Part shown: positions 1-13,139 of the stretch, piece by piece
How the letters are laid out: every line of letters starts with the position of its first letter
Numbering within the stretch: position 1 is the first letter of the stretch
Assembly: GCF_028389875.1 (NCBI RefSeq)
Contig: NC_084663.1
Coordinates: forward strand, 93,315,765 to 93,379,764
Source of the DNA: Rhea pennata
Taxonomy: Eukaryota; Chordata; Aves; Rheiformes; Rheidae
Direction of reading: 5' to 3'
Length of the DNA stretch: 64,000 bases
Program-made: the position numbers and the translations under genes
The notes under the pieces: model-generated
The model's input: the letters and a program-made list of their open reading frames with translations, nothing else
What the model was told of the DNA's origin: nothing
Database searches by the model: none

Positions 1-3000
1 GGTGGCATGGGAGACAGACAAACCAGTCTGCAGCCTGGACTGGTTGGTGAGGCCCTGTCCTACGCCCGAGTAACTGTCCCTCGGGTGGGGGCACCCACAG
101 CAGAGACCAGAGCATCAGCTAATCCCATGAGACAAAGGAAGCCCTCACGGATGAGTGGAGGGGTCACAGGGCCACGGCAGGAGATGTAGAAGGAAATGCC
201 AAAGGCAGACCCCCGGCCATGCCTGCCAGAATGCCCTCGGAGCAGGCAGTGAGGCCCAAGGGGCAGACTGATGCTTACGGGGATGCGGGGTCTTTCTTCA
301 CCTGCTGCCCTGGGCCAGCTCAGACAGTATATGACTAACTCCCTGGCCTTGGGGTGTCATGCAGGGTGACAGCCTTGGGCATGTCACATGGGGCTGGTGG
401 CCTTGGGACTGGACGTGGTGGAGGTGGCGAGGACCAAGGGAGGCTGGCCTATGGAGCTGCCCCACCGTTTAGCCCAGGACACAGTCTGAGCTGGGCAGAG
501 CTAACGCGGGAGGAATAGAGGAGCTACAACCTACACCCTTCTTCATTCTTGCAGCTTATCCAGCTTTCAGGCTCTCTATAAATGCTCCCCCAGGACAGAT
601 AATTTGGCCCCCACAGCACACTGAATCTGCCAGAGAGAGAAGGTGCAGGGCGCAGGCAATTCAGGTGGCAGCAGCATTAGTTCAGAGTCCTCCTGGTGGC
701 TTGAAACCCTCCAAAGCACATTTTTCAATAGGCCACCAAAACAACCACTAGATGTTTAATGACTTTCGATCTCTCCTGCCCCCAGACTGCCTTTGAAACT
801 GTGACTCAGATGCCAAAGTCCCAGTAGCAAAGTGGCTTTTTAATGACATGATTCTAGCTCAAATTCCAGGCACAGGGGGAGGCTTTGACACTGCTGTTTG
901 TTTTCTTACTGGAGAAGTTCAAGAGAAGCTCAAGGCTTAAAAGCAAACCCTTGAAAGCAAAGCATTCCTAATCACATAAAAGTGTCTGTGCAGGCTGGGA
1001 CTGAAGAGGGGGCTTGTGACTTTAATCTTTGCATATCCCTTTCTTTCTTCAAGCATCTCTCCCTCTCACAGACAGACACACAGACACACATGCACATGCA
1101 CACAAAACTCTCCCCAACACCAATAGTATAATCCTCCAGGAGAGCAAAGCAGAGGAAGAGGAGGAGGAGGAAGCTGGCCCGCCTGCCTGCCCCCATGCTG
1201 AGCCCGAGCAGACTTTGTGAGAAAGCTTCTCTCCATCTGCAGCCCAGCCCGGTGGGAGTCAATTAATTCTGAATAACCTAAACTGACAGAGGTATTTGCA
1301 TTCACAACCTGACTGATGACCGTATAAAATTGATTTATGAATTGAAGTACTTTCCCTCCCCTTATCCCCGATTCAAGCCATAATTGATTATACGTGCTGC
1401 AGCGAAATTAAAGAAAAGAAAATTAAAAAAAAAGAAAAGAAAAAAGGGGGGCCCCACAGACACTGCTCTATATTCTCAAGGTTTCCCGGGATTAGCCGAT
1501 CTATTCATCACTTATTTTTTTTATTTAAAAAGTTGCTTCCTTTCTCCTCTCCATCAACTTTCCCCCCACCTTTATCCCTGCCCCTAGCCACCACCTCTCA
1601 GCCCAAGAGGCAGCACAGCGAGTTGTACCTCGGGAGAGAGAATGGGAGATACAGTACCCCGTGGCACACCAACAAGATTCCCACAACACGAGGGAGAACA
1701 AGACGATCTCAAACTTGACACCCTTATTCCCAGGGCAGAACAGACCCCTTTTAAAGGACAGCCTGAACTGGAAGTCCTCAACCCAACAGTGACAGAAGTT
1801 TACGCTTAACTTGCTGCCTTGCAATTGCCCCATTGCAGACCTTTATGGGGTGGAGACTTCACTTTGCCCTTCCATCCCATCATCTCTAATAAGACAGTGC
1901 TTTTTACCTATCCATGGAGAAAGGCTTTGCTAGTGGGCACTGTCAGGAATACAAGAAAAGCTTGACTAGATCAGATCCCAGGTTCATTTGCCCAATGTCA
2001 AAAGGAAGCGCAAGAAATCTTGCTGGAAGCAGTTATATGATACAGCTTCCCCTGCTGAAACTTAATATTTAAATACTGAGCTGAACCCATAAGAACTGAT
2101 AACCCTTTTAATTTTTTTCTTAGTATCCACTTACTCATCCCTATCTATTATCCTAACTTTCTTATCTACTTACCATATTTCTTCCCATTCTGCATATGGG
2201 AACACAGAGGAGTAGAGCAGTGGTGGGAACAGACGAAAACCATACAGCTAATCCAAAACAGAATCGCAGGCAGAATGTAGCTCACCTGATTACTAGTCCT
2301 GCTCTCTTTTCTCTCTGCCTGTTTCTAAACACTTCAAAATCATTTTAAAAAGAAGAAAATAATATATCCTCTCATTTTGTTTTCACTTGAGTGGAAAGAA
2401 ACAAATAAAAAAATCGATTAAACTCATATCATGTATGGTTTCATTAAAAAACATTTGCTTACTGTGCTCTGTAAGGCTCATGGAACCCTTGAGCACGTAG
2501 CTCCAACACTATATCACTATGTGCAGCTGCAGTGCTAAGGGTTCCTTTTGTGTTAAGGGAAACTAAGGTACAGGAAAATAACCAAAACAACTGTTTCAAA
2601 CAGTTGGATACAGAATCGCAACGTCATCTGGTGCCCCTCTGATGCAAGAAGAAAGGCCATGATCCAAGTGAATCAAAGCTGGGATTTTTAGTACGCGCAT
2701 CACTAGTGTCTACGGGTCCAAAGAGGAGAGCTCATTCATTTCAACCTCCATAAAGTTCCTCTCCTCAGTTTGGACAATGCTGAGCAAAGGAACAGAGCTC
2801 AATGAATAAACATCGAATGAGGCCACTTTCCTCAACTGTTTAGAGAGGCTTGCAGCAAGCAGCTCATGCAGGGACATTCACCTGGCAGAAATAGCACTGT
2901 CTGCAGCGTTCAAGGGGAAACTGCTTTGCTTGCTGCCAACAGGCCTTACGAGGACCACAATGGCTTTAGTCAAAGCTCTGCTGCCCTGATGCCTATGAAC

Positions 3001-6000
3001 AAGACATTAAGTGGAAGAGAAATGCAAGGTGCATGGATAGCTACAGGGATAGCCCTGGGCAGGGTCCCAACTGCGCCTCCACTGAGGCTGCCTCTTGCCT
3101 TCCAGCCATGTGCTCCCCACCTCACGCCTTTGTCCTTAACTAAACCTTAGTTTTCCAGGTGTCTAAACCCATTGTGTTGGGGACAAAGGAAAGCTGGGGC
3201 AGGGGGACTCTGTGTGTGTAATTAAAGCCAAAAGCCCTACATGGGTGCTAGGAAGCAAAAAGTGAACAGGTGCCTCAGATCCCTGCTGGAGGCTGAGGGT
3301 ACGCTGAAGCCTGCAGAAAAAAAAAATGGGAAATACTACGAAAATCCTTGTGACCTGGAAAGCAGAGTTCCACATTCCAGGAGTTAGACTGTATGTAGAA
3401 TAAAGCCCATATCTGGGCAAATGCCTTTCTGTTTTAGCCTGGGACCTTGCTTGGGAAAAAGCTGCATATCGCCTTCAGAAGTTTAGAAGCCCCTGCTCTT
3501 GGAAGATGGTACTATAGACCTATAGCCACCTCACCTGTTAGATCTGGTCTGAGATGCAAAATCAGGCTCTGTGGTAGCCTCTAGTCCCCCTCTTGGTTGT
3601 GAGTCTTGCCAAAGAGTTCCAGTGCAGCTAAGACCTATTTCACGTTGAGGTGATGTTAGGAGCAAATGTGTTGTGCTGGCTCTAGAGGGGTTCGTCAAAC
3701 CCCTCCACCTGCCTGCTAGGATGAACGAGCCTCCCATTTTGTGCAGCAGTGGCTCGGGTGTCCATTGAAGCATGCTGATGTGGGCTGGCACATGTTGAAG
3801 CATCTGCTTCCCCTGAGAGCCAACGCCAGTATATCGTAACAGTTCATAACAAGTCCCATGCCCTGTCAGAATCCCTTCTTTCCACCCTCAAAGTGACTCC
3901 CCAGGTGCTGTCTCAAAAGTACAATTTAGGTCCAAAGTTAATTTGTGAGAGTTTGGCCCCTAATTGTCCGAAGTGCCACCAAGATAGGCCAGCACAGCCT
4001 GTTAATACCTGTCCAAATTAATCTAATGAAGAAACACTGTCTAAAGCTTGAGGTGGTGGCAGCAGGCAGTCCAGAGGCATCTAGCAAGTCAGTATAAACC
4101 AGAGGTTGTAGGTACACCTACACCAACATGTTACCTAGTAGCTTGAGAATGTCATCTCTGGCTGCCTGCTGTTGGGCCTTTGTGCTGGAGTGAGTCACTG
4201 AGTTTTGAGCGGGCAGTGCCGAAGGTGGAGGTGGCCCACAGCCTTGGCGGAGAAGGGCACCGTCTGGCACCCACTTCTGCCCAGCTGCCTCCTGCCTCTG
4301 CTGCAAGGAGCACTGCAGGTGGCAGCCCCCCAGAAAGCATGTGAGCAGGAGGGATGCCGGCCTATATTTGCATCCAAAGGCCGCCATGTCCTGAGTGCTA
4401 AATTGATGGACAAAGAAGTTAATCAGGGAGTCAGAAAGGGCAACCTGAAGAGGAAAGGCAGCTGGGAGTGTGGAAGCAGAAATCAAGGCAATTGGTAGGA
4501 GAAAAGAGGAATAGTTTTGCATGCCTTTCCGCATGGAAAGAACAGCACAGTATTATCTGAAATTGAATTATTTTTTCTGCCAGTTGAGAGAGAGCAACTA
4601 CAAGGCTTGAGCAGATGTTTCCACCCGGAACCACAGTGCATCTTTCTTCCCACACCAACCAGTGACCCTTCTGTGAACAAAATGGCAGCTCACTGAAATT
4701 ACACAGCACACAAAATAAAAGCAGTGCTATCCCCACACATACCCTGACAGAAAGGGCTAGGGGCTTGTTATTATATATGTGATGCGGTAACATGTAGGAG
4801 CACCAGTCATAAATTAATACTGCATTGCATGAGGTGCTGCACAAACACAGATTTAAAGATGATCCATGCTCCAGTGAACTCGCAACACAACTATTACAGG
4901 CAGCAACAGGTCAGTACAGCCTGTGGCCACGCAGGCATTTTTGAACTGTTGTTCAGAGTACAGACTAAGGTCATGTTCCTTTGAAGCTGAGTCAATCTTT
5001 TTTCCTGAGCTCACTGGGAACTCAGGCCAAACCCTGGTGACTGTGAGATGAACCAAACCTCATCTTTTGAAGATGGAGTGAACTGAATTAGCAGTTGGTT
5101 CTTCCAGGCATAGAGAAGACAACAAGACAATCCATGTAACTAAAAGAAAAAAGAACAAAACAGAAAAATTTCAAAAAATATTAATAAATGAGTGTACATT
5201 TTTACTTCCTCTTTTCACTGCTCCTTTTTAAAAAATCCTTCTCTTAAGAACTGCTTTTCAGAGGACCTGTTAGACAACTCATTCTCCTTTAACAGTACAA
5301 ATTGATCAACTGCCTTCTAATGCCATTAAATCACAGCAGCAGAGGCACTAGTTACCTACTGGATCAGTACAAGAGGGTCTAGGGGCTCTGAGCTATGACC
5401 TCGGGTCCAACAGTATACCCAGGGCTGGCACTATTCTCTGCACATTCCTGTTCCTGATTCTTAAAGAAATTTTCAGAGTTAATCATCAGCTCAAGGACTG
5501 CAACAGCCAAATAGTGCCAGACAAAAATCTGCTTAGTGCAGAGAGATCTCCCTGCTTTGCAGGGAACCTCTGCACTAACCATTTGCCTGCTGCATCCAAG
5601 TAAGCAACTGAAGAGGAGTGGTGGGGCATCAGCAGCAGGCCTGCTAGGAGGGCAAGGGCTTCTCCTGAACCTAGGGGGGATGTACTGGCACTAGCCATGG
5701 AAAGAGTAGGCCAGATCTTAAGGGCCACAATTAACTTGTGTAATTTGCAGCAGCCCCTAGACTGCTCTCATGGTGCAAGAAAGCTGAAGTTATTTGTAAC
5801 CAGTGCTCTGCCTATCCCACCTCAGTGGATACCTTCTCCAGCACAAACCCAGTTCGGTCAGGGGTGGGCATTAACACACTTCCTTCCACATTTCTCCAGC
5901 CGGCCATTAGCCTTGCTCAGCAAGCAAACCTTTCCATATTTATTGTCACACATAGGAGGTAGCATGAATACAGCATCTGCTTAGGTGGGGTCAAAACAGA

Positions 6001-6150
6001 ATAATATATTTATTTCGCCAAGATGTCGAGGGGCCCGGGACTGGCTGAGCCCATCCTTTTTTGCATAGAGTCTACTTGAAATACAGAGACAAAAGGCTGT
6101 GTGTGACAAGAAAGTGGCTGTTGGTCAGATACAAGTCATTTAGCTCAATA
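1..6150. other. Noncoding region, no gene recognised
   Basis: No open frame has both family similarity and splice context. It contains CA-rich (1,070-1,110) and GAGGAA (1,150-1,175) simple repeats and an A-rich purine run (1,410-1,447). The 1,260-1,410 stretch is AT-rich with homeobox-like TAATTGATTA. Confidence 0.5.
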
Positions 6151-6184
6151 TAAGGGTAATTGGGTGTCATTCTAGGGTCTTTAT

Positions 6185-6245
6185 AACACAAAAGATCAGA
6201 CTAGATGGTCTAATGATCCCTTTTGGCCTTCAGATCTATGAACTG
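6185..6245 (+). mobile_element. Old CR1-family 3' end fragment
   Basis: The GATCAGACTAGATGGTCTAA and TGATCCCTTTTGGCCTTCAG blocks match the 3' end of ancient sauropsid CR1 LINEs. Only the tail is recognisable. Confidence 0.7.
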
Positions 6246-6899
6246 ATTCCCCATCTTTCAAGCACTCAGTTCCTTTCGAAAGCTGAGGTGCAGACTAGGT
6301 ATAAAATATCAATGATGTCCTGCAGCTCCAGTCCTGTTGTGCTTCTGCATGTTTGATAGCTACGCTGTTGCCCCACTGCCTCAGGAGCTTTTATTTTCTT
6401 CCCTACACTTGCCCATGTCGGGATGTTTCTGTTATTAAATTCCACAGTGACGACCCTGGATAAAAGCAGTAGGTTTTTATTTCTTTGCAGCTGCAAATGT
6501 GCGAGCACTTTTATCAACAGATTGTGTCTGCAAATGTCACAGCCAATGCGGCATTTTGACATGACTCAACCGAAGCATAAAAATGCCTCCTGGATCATAT
6601 TTTGTCTGCAATATTGGTATATCTTTGTGCAATTGGCTTTATAACAAAGAAAAAAAGATCCCGCCCTTCTTCAAGTAAGTATCTGAAAGTTGCCGGGAAG
6701 GAGAAAATACAAACATGAATATAGGGATAAAGATCCCAGGTTACACCTGGAAGGGGAGATTTTCTCTGCGGGTTTCTGAAGCCCAGAAAACACAGCAGGG
6801 GTTTGTTCCTAGGAGCTGCAACTCAGCGGCAGTGCCAGCAGGTCGTATTTTACAGGCAGCGCCAGGACAGGATGAAAAACAGAGAGCTGGTTTCTAGCT

Positions 6900-7680
6900 T
6901 TCCCCGTCTTTAAAGCGAAATTCCAGCCGGCTCCCTTCTGGCCGAGTTGGCCGCCACCGAGCGCGCGGGGACCTGGGGGAGCAGACAAGCGCGAGGCTCC
7001 ATTTACGGCTTTTTTTTTTTTTTTTTTTGCCTCTCTTCTCCTCTTTCCTCGAGGCGAAACTTCTCGCTGCGGCTCGCCTCCCGCCCCCCTCCGCGGGCCG
7101 CGCGGCATCCCCTCGCCCTCCCCCGTAACAAAACCAGCACACACACATGCGCTCGCACACACGCACGCACGCACAAAGGCTTTCAAAGGGCCCCTTTATT
7201 CGCCCGCAGCTGCCCGCGCAGCCCCTGCTCCAGCGCTCGCCGGGCAAGGCCGCGTATTCTTCGGCTCCCAAAGGCCCCCATTGCTGTCAATTAGTTACGG
7301 GACGCCACCGGGATTCAAGGCTGACAGCTCCGGCAAAGCAGGAGAAATGGGCTCAGTGGGGAGCGAGGGGCCTGCCCTCGTTTTTTCCCCCCTTCCTCCC
7401 CGCAAGAAATACCTTTCTCAGCAAGGCTTTTTTTGGAGGGCTCCCCAGCCCCCAGCCGCCCTGCTCGCCCGCGCATGCACACACATGCACACACGTACAC
7501 GTATATTGTGCTGAGGGATGAGAACGGGCTGCAAAAGCGACGCCGGGGAAAGGCTATCCGCAGAGATAGGGGGTCATCAATATCCCGGCGAGCTTCTGTC
7601 AGCACCTTCTCGCTCTGCCCTCGGCCCCAGGCTCCGGTTACAAATCCCTGTCTCCCGGCTCCCCGGGATGCCTGTAACAT
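6900..7680. promoter_or_regulatory. CpG island 1 (no gene assigned)
   Basis: Dense CpG at 6,940-7,270, with lower density to about 7,680. It contains a T20 run near 7,009, CA/CG repeats at 7,136-7,180 and TGCACACA repeats at 7,475-7,505. No open frame has convincing splice sites or family similarity. Probably a promoter or 5' noncoding exon of a neighbouring gene. Confidence 0.55.
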
Positions 7681-8319
7681 CTTATTCCTCCCCGCCTTTC
7701 CCACCCACGCTTGCTTTGCCGAAGGAGAGGCATGGGGCAAGATTAAAACATGATTCTGCAACAAGTGAGGCTTTCACGTAGCGACATTTTATCCGTGGCT
7801 GCTGCTGCTCGGTGTTAGCAGAGTGCAGCTCTCCTCTCTACATACCCACCTGCAATATTGTAACACACAAGCTTATGGATAAGGTGGAGAATAAGCACGG
7901 AGGGGGGAGCTGATCCAGTAATTTCACGGCAAACATCTGTGCTATGAGTTTTAGGAAAGAAACAAAGGCTGTAATGGTTTGGGAGTGAGAGACCTCTCCA
8001 GCCAGACCATGGAAATAAGATATATTTCAAGGCAAAGCATTCCCACGCTCTCAGCCGTAATATGGGGTGTAGAAGAACATCCACCCTGGGTGTCGTCACT
8101 GGTGATCTCAAAAGGGATATGTTTCACATGAACCCCAGCTTGGCCACCTGTTGTAATGCCATTTAGAAACCAGGCTTGTTCGCTCCTAACCTGATCTCTA
8201 TCTTCATAGCGTTCAAATTAGATTTTCATTTGGATAGCATTGAGGCTCTTACGCCAGCTGCGGATTTGGCCCACCCAGACTGGTCTCTGTGGATCAAAGA
8301 GGGATAACAAAATAGTATT

Positions 8320-8430
8320 TGGATTTTTTTTCTTGTCTCTGCTATTGACTGTTTGCGTGCCCTTTGTCGAGTCACTTCATCAACCTCCCACCCGAGCCAC
8401 AAGCAGCTTACTTACTTTGTCTTCAGCCTG
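8320..8430 (+). mobile_element. MIR-like ancient SINE fragment
   Basis: 'cttgtctctgctattgac', 'ccctttgtcgagtcacttc' and 'atcaacctcccacc' follow the MIR core-to-3' order. Short and weak. Confidence 0.35.
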
Positions 8431-8434
8431 AAGG

Positions 8435-11225
8435 CAAAACTAAGTCAGGGTGACTGCATTTTGCATGCCTTTGTAGACTAAAATTATTCTTTCATCTGAA
8501 ACACTTCCCACTTGTAGATAAGAACAGCTCAGATTCAATTTCTTGGACTGAAATCCTCCTTGGACTGAAATTTGGATCCTAACTGGACCAAACTCAGAAA
8601 AGAGAAATCTTTAGGTTTGGCCACATTTGAAGTTCTCAGCTAAAGTCCACATGACAGGATCTTGCACAAACAGCTCATCTCAAGAGACTTTGGCTTCCCA
8701 GAGAGATGAAATCTTTCAGAAACAGAGTAAGAGATTTCAAGTCCCTAGAAAAAAAAATCCTCCTTTCTGCTCCCACCCACAATTTGGCATCAATATGGAA
8801 CTATGAATCTCTCCCTAATTCAAAATCAGATTTAGACAACAGGCCCCGGGGATGTTACAATGAGAATGAGAAACTTTAAAGCATCTCTGCTTCATTCAGA
8901 ATGGAAAACTTCATGAACATCCATGAACATTTGGCCAGGCCCAAGTGGCTCATTTATAATGAACAAAGAATGCTGGGGGAGTTATGCAGAGCTTAAATTT
9001 GATGTATGCTATTATTTTCATGCTGTTGGTACTGAAGAGCAAACAAGGTAGTGAAAAGTCTAGGTATTACAAAGGACAGAGGTGGCAAATAGTTCTCAAG
9101 AGAGGCTGATAGCCTTCCAGGCCTCCAAAGGAATAAGCTGGCCAAAGAACGGCTTCTTAATGAAACAGCCCTCATGCATTTCTGCATCTGGACAAAGGAG
9201 AGGTTTATTTTGGATATGCTAGTAAAAGTGCTGTCTTTGAGCCATAAGGTCATATAGTTAAGACTAGGCTGATGTCTGGTTAGGAAAGATTCCTCTGGGC
9301 CTCATCTCTCAGTAAGCAATTGTAGGTCTTATGAAAAGGAGTAATATAGTCACCATGTCTCCATAGAACAGCACTGCTGAGTAAACTTTATGATGTGGGA
9401 AAGGTAGATTTAGTTCTTCTTAATAGTAAAATGCTCTGGAGCCTGAACAAGAGACTGGTGATGGTCAAGGTTTATTTGTCAGGTGATGGCCCATCTGAAA
9501 TGAGTTGATCATGCCTTACATTGTTTGCTAGCACTCCACAGTCCAGAGGGAAAAAAAAAAAAAAAAAAAAAAAAAAGAACAGTTATCATGATGGGTACCA
9601 ACTGGCTGCCTCACTAACAGACTATGAGAAAAGAGTACAAAAAACTGTGCCTGAAAATGTGAACTCTTTCCCTCTTTTGGACAGAATTCTGATCCATATT
9701 ATTGCTTCCTGTAAGTGATATATTTTACAGCTAAACTCAGAAGTCATTGGTCTCCAGGGCTGTTAATCCAGAACTTTTCACTATTGTTATGTTCATATAA
9801 CCATGTAAAATGAACATAATTTGCACTTTTAAAACTTCTCTGAAAATGAATGTTGTCAGAAAGGCAGATTGGACTGGAATCTGTATTGGGTACCTGAGTG
9901 CTGAACCATATTGACTTCTGGGCCATTTGACCTAAACATGCCAGGCAAAGGCTAAAAAGCAGTAAGAGAGAGAATGAGAAAGACTGAACTGGAAATGCTT
10001 TTTGCCAAGAGACATCTCATAAATAATGGAAATGCATTAGCAGCATCAAGGCAAGAAGGGGGTGGGAGACAATGACGAAGGGGGGATGGTGAAAAAACAG
10101 CCAACGAGGAGAGCTGATTTCACATAGCGCTCACTGGGAGGCCAGTCTGGTCACGTGCTTTCTAATCAGACTGAAGAAAAGTTGACAAAGAATGTCAGGG
10201 CATGAAAAGTCAAAATAGACACTTTAATTAACGCCTCTTCACCAGGCCAGAGGAGAAGTCACCTCCTCTCTCCACTCCTCCTTCACCCCCCATCCCCACC
10301 CTATAATGTACCTCGCACCTGAGTTGCTGAAAACAGCCTCCAGTGAGAAATACTTGTCACCATTTCTAAGTGTATCACTGACAGGGTCAAGAGATCCAGC
10401 TCATCACCTCTAGGAGTGAGCAGGTAACAAACGCACAGGGCTTTCCTGCTGCAGACAATGTCAGGAAAACAGTGAGGAAAAGGTAAAAGTGACCTCCACA
10501 AGAAAATCCTTCCAAAGTAGCCCTACCAAACTGCTGGCACTCTTCCACTTTGCATGCTAATGTAAAAACATGAGTTTCTTAGGCAGGGATGAAAGGAATG
10601 TATAAGTCTCATATCACATGCGACCCTGGGGATGGGGACATGGGCATGGAGGATTTGAGATGAGAAAGAAGATCTTTCTTCTCCTTTCTATTCCCACTAG
10701 CACTGAGTGCCACACAGGAAGAAAGAGGTTGGATGTTTGAAGAGCCAACTGCTCTCTCTGTTTTTTGCTAGTGGAGACACAGGTCTGTTGGAAAGATCCC
10801 ATCAGCCTGTGCTCCAGTGTGGATGGAGTACCTCACTCATCTTGCTTGGGTAAAGAGACTCTTACAATTAGCTCCAACTTGCACTGAGCAGAAGCAGTAT
10901 TAGACACTGCACAGAATCTGTGAAGAGATATGCTTTTTCAGAAAGGTGAATTTTACTCTAGATTTTGAAGAAAAGATTTTTATGATCTGTATTTGCAAGA
11001 GGTTGGACTGGACTGTTGTGGCACTCCCTTCTGGGACACCTTGTGCATTTACTTCTCAGGCTGAGGAGGTGGGGAAGAAAAGTCTACAGTGCTTTCAACA
11101 TGCCTTTTAGCTCTGCATTAAAACACACAACTGCTAGAGTTAAATCTCATGTTTTAAAGACGTGGTTTAGCAGGAAAGGCTGCCCATATAACTCTTCCCT
11201 CCTCCTAATCTGAAGCACTTAAGGC
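8435..11225. other. Noncoding region, no gene recognised
   Basis: Ordinary mixed DNA. The only clear structure is an A run of about 27 bases at 9,550-9,576. Short open frames look random. Confidence 0.45.
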
Positions 11226-11229
11226 TCCA

Positions 11230-11400
11230 GCTGGGAGATGGTTCAGTGGTGAGGATGCAGAGCTAGAAGAGTTGTATTCAAGTCCCTGTCCTGCTGTGGA
11301 CAACCTGGGTGACCTCTTGCAAAAGCAAAGAAAGCACCATGTTTTGCATTTCTCAGCTGTACAGTCAGGGTAGAGAAGGAATGCCTCACCTTGTTAGACT
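11230..11400 (+). mobile_element. MIR-like ancient SINE fragment
   Basis: A block resembling the MIR/CORE-SINE layout: 'atggttcagtggtgaggatg', 'ttcaagtccctgtcctgctg', 'cctgggtgacctcttgcaa', 'tttctcagctgtacagtc'. Heavily diverged. Confidence 0.5.
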
Positions 11401-12901
11401 ATGCACGTTACAGACTCCAGCAAGACAGCAGAGCTGCATGTGGCAGAGGAAAGATGTGAAAGTAGCTCAGTACAGACAGTGTTGAGAAAGAAGAATGCAG
11501 AGACTAGTAACCCTCCAACACTACCTTTCTTTTGGTGACACCTGATATCTTCGACCAGCTCCCAGATAGCTGCAACTGAATGGGTTCACCAGGCAAACTC
11601 CTTTGAGCCTGATGAAGTTTTTCTTGTTTACACCAGGATCAGGGAAGAGAGAATCAGACTGATAGGAATAGGACAGGGACATGAAGCAAGACCATGCACA
11701 TGAACATGAGAAGTATGGAAGTGTTTAAAATCTATGTGGGAACTCACATGCCCTTCTGCGAAAGTTTTGAGCTTAATAAGGGCAGAAGCAATATTAAGCT
11801 GCAGAGCTTACAAACAAACAAACAAAAAAAGCTATGCAATTTAACAGCATAGGGATATGACATGGCTCTCCTTTCTGTTTCAGTCAAGATGAACTTCTCC
11901 AGCATCCCATCTCTGAAATAGGCATTTATCTGTTGACTGTAGAGTTAAGCAGGAAAAAATCTTCACACTGTAAGTTTGAGACTTCATCAAGAAGTCCCCC
12001 CCCATTTATGCCACATTGTGATGAGAAAGTTAAAATCTTAAAGAATTTTATAAACCAGCAATCAGAAACAATCTTGACCTTAGAAATAAACCTTCTCCCA
12101 AGTATACGCTATTGTGGCCTAGCACAAAGCTAGGCCTTTGAACAAAGACATGAATCTGTGGCTCAAAGAAGGTTAGCACAAAAATGTTCATTTTATAGAT
12201 CCTTTTCCACCTCAGGATTTGCCCATCCTTGGCTAAACATGGCAGTCAGATGTCCCCAAAAGTCTTTGCTCCTGCTGTGGTCTGTGCATGACCAAAGTTG
12301 CCATTTTAAGTCTAAGGTATGTGTGCTCCTTCCAGCTCTTCTTCTGCCAACGTGTACCCCAGGATGGCAGGCACCCTTCATGTTACAGATGAACTACCCC
12401 GAACAGGTGCAAATGCCATGGTATATTTAACCCTGCATAGCTTCGTCTGGAAAGGTTTGAGGAAGAACTGCCAGGGGGATTTGAAGTCTGGACAACCTGC
12501 CCTATTGTAAGCAATTTAAAAAGCACAATCTCTTCAGTTTGCCCAAGAAGTGATTTGATCTACAAGCACTTCAAGGGAAGGAGAGACTCCTGATATCAAA
12601 GAGCTCTTTAATCTAGCAAAAAAGGGCATTATGAGAACCAGCTGCTGGGAGCCGCGGCTAGACAAATCCAGACTGAAAATCAAGGTGCACATTTTTAACT
12701 GTGAAAGTAATTAATTCACAGAGCCCATTACCTAGAAGCGTAGCAGCAGCTCTGTCGCTCACAGTCTTTAAATCAAGACCAGATGTTTCTCTAGAGGAGA
12801 TGATATCACCCAGCCAGAAACTGTGAGCTGGGGGCAGAAATGGTGAGAGTTACAGTGGTCTCCACTGTTGGCCCTAAAGTCTACAAGCTGCACAGGAATG
12901 T

Positions 12902-12903
12902 GT

Positions 12904-12946
<43 letters not shown>

Positions 12947-12990
12947 AAAATGTATGCATGTATGTACGTATATGTATGTAGGTAGTTTTA
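12902..12990. repeat. (TA)n, A-run and TGTA simple repeats
   Basis: An alternating TA tract of about 40 bases is followed by A9-10 and then ATGTATG/TACG tetranucleotide units to about 12,990. It is likely polymorphic. Confidence 0.95.
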
Positions 12991-13139
12991 CATGCATACC
13001 TATACAGTCTCGGCTGGTTTAATTCTGCGTTGCTCCAGCCAAAGGTCTGGCCAGCACTTTTCTGTTTATTCATTTCAGTTTTAGAGCATGGGATAAGCAC
13101 CCTGCCCATGCTCAGGGGCTTTTAGGCAAGTCAAAACTT

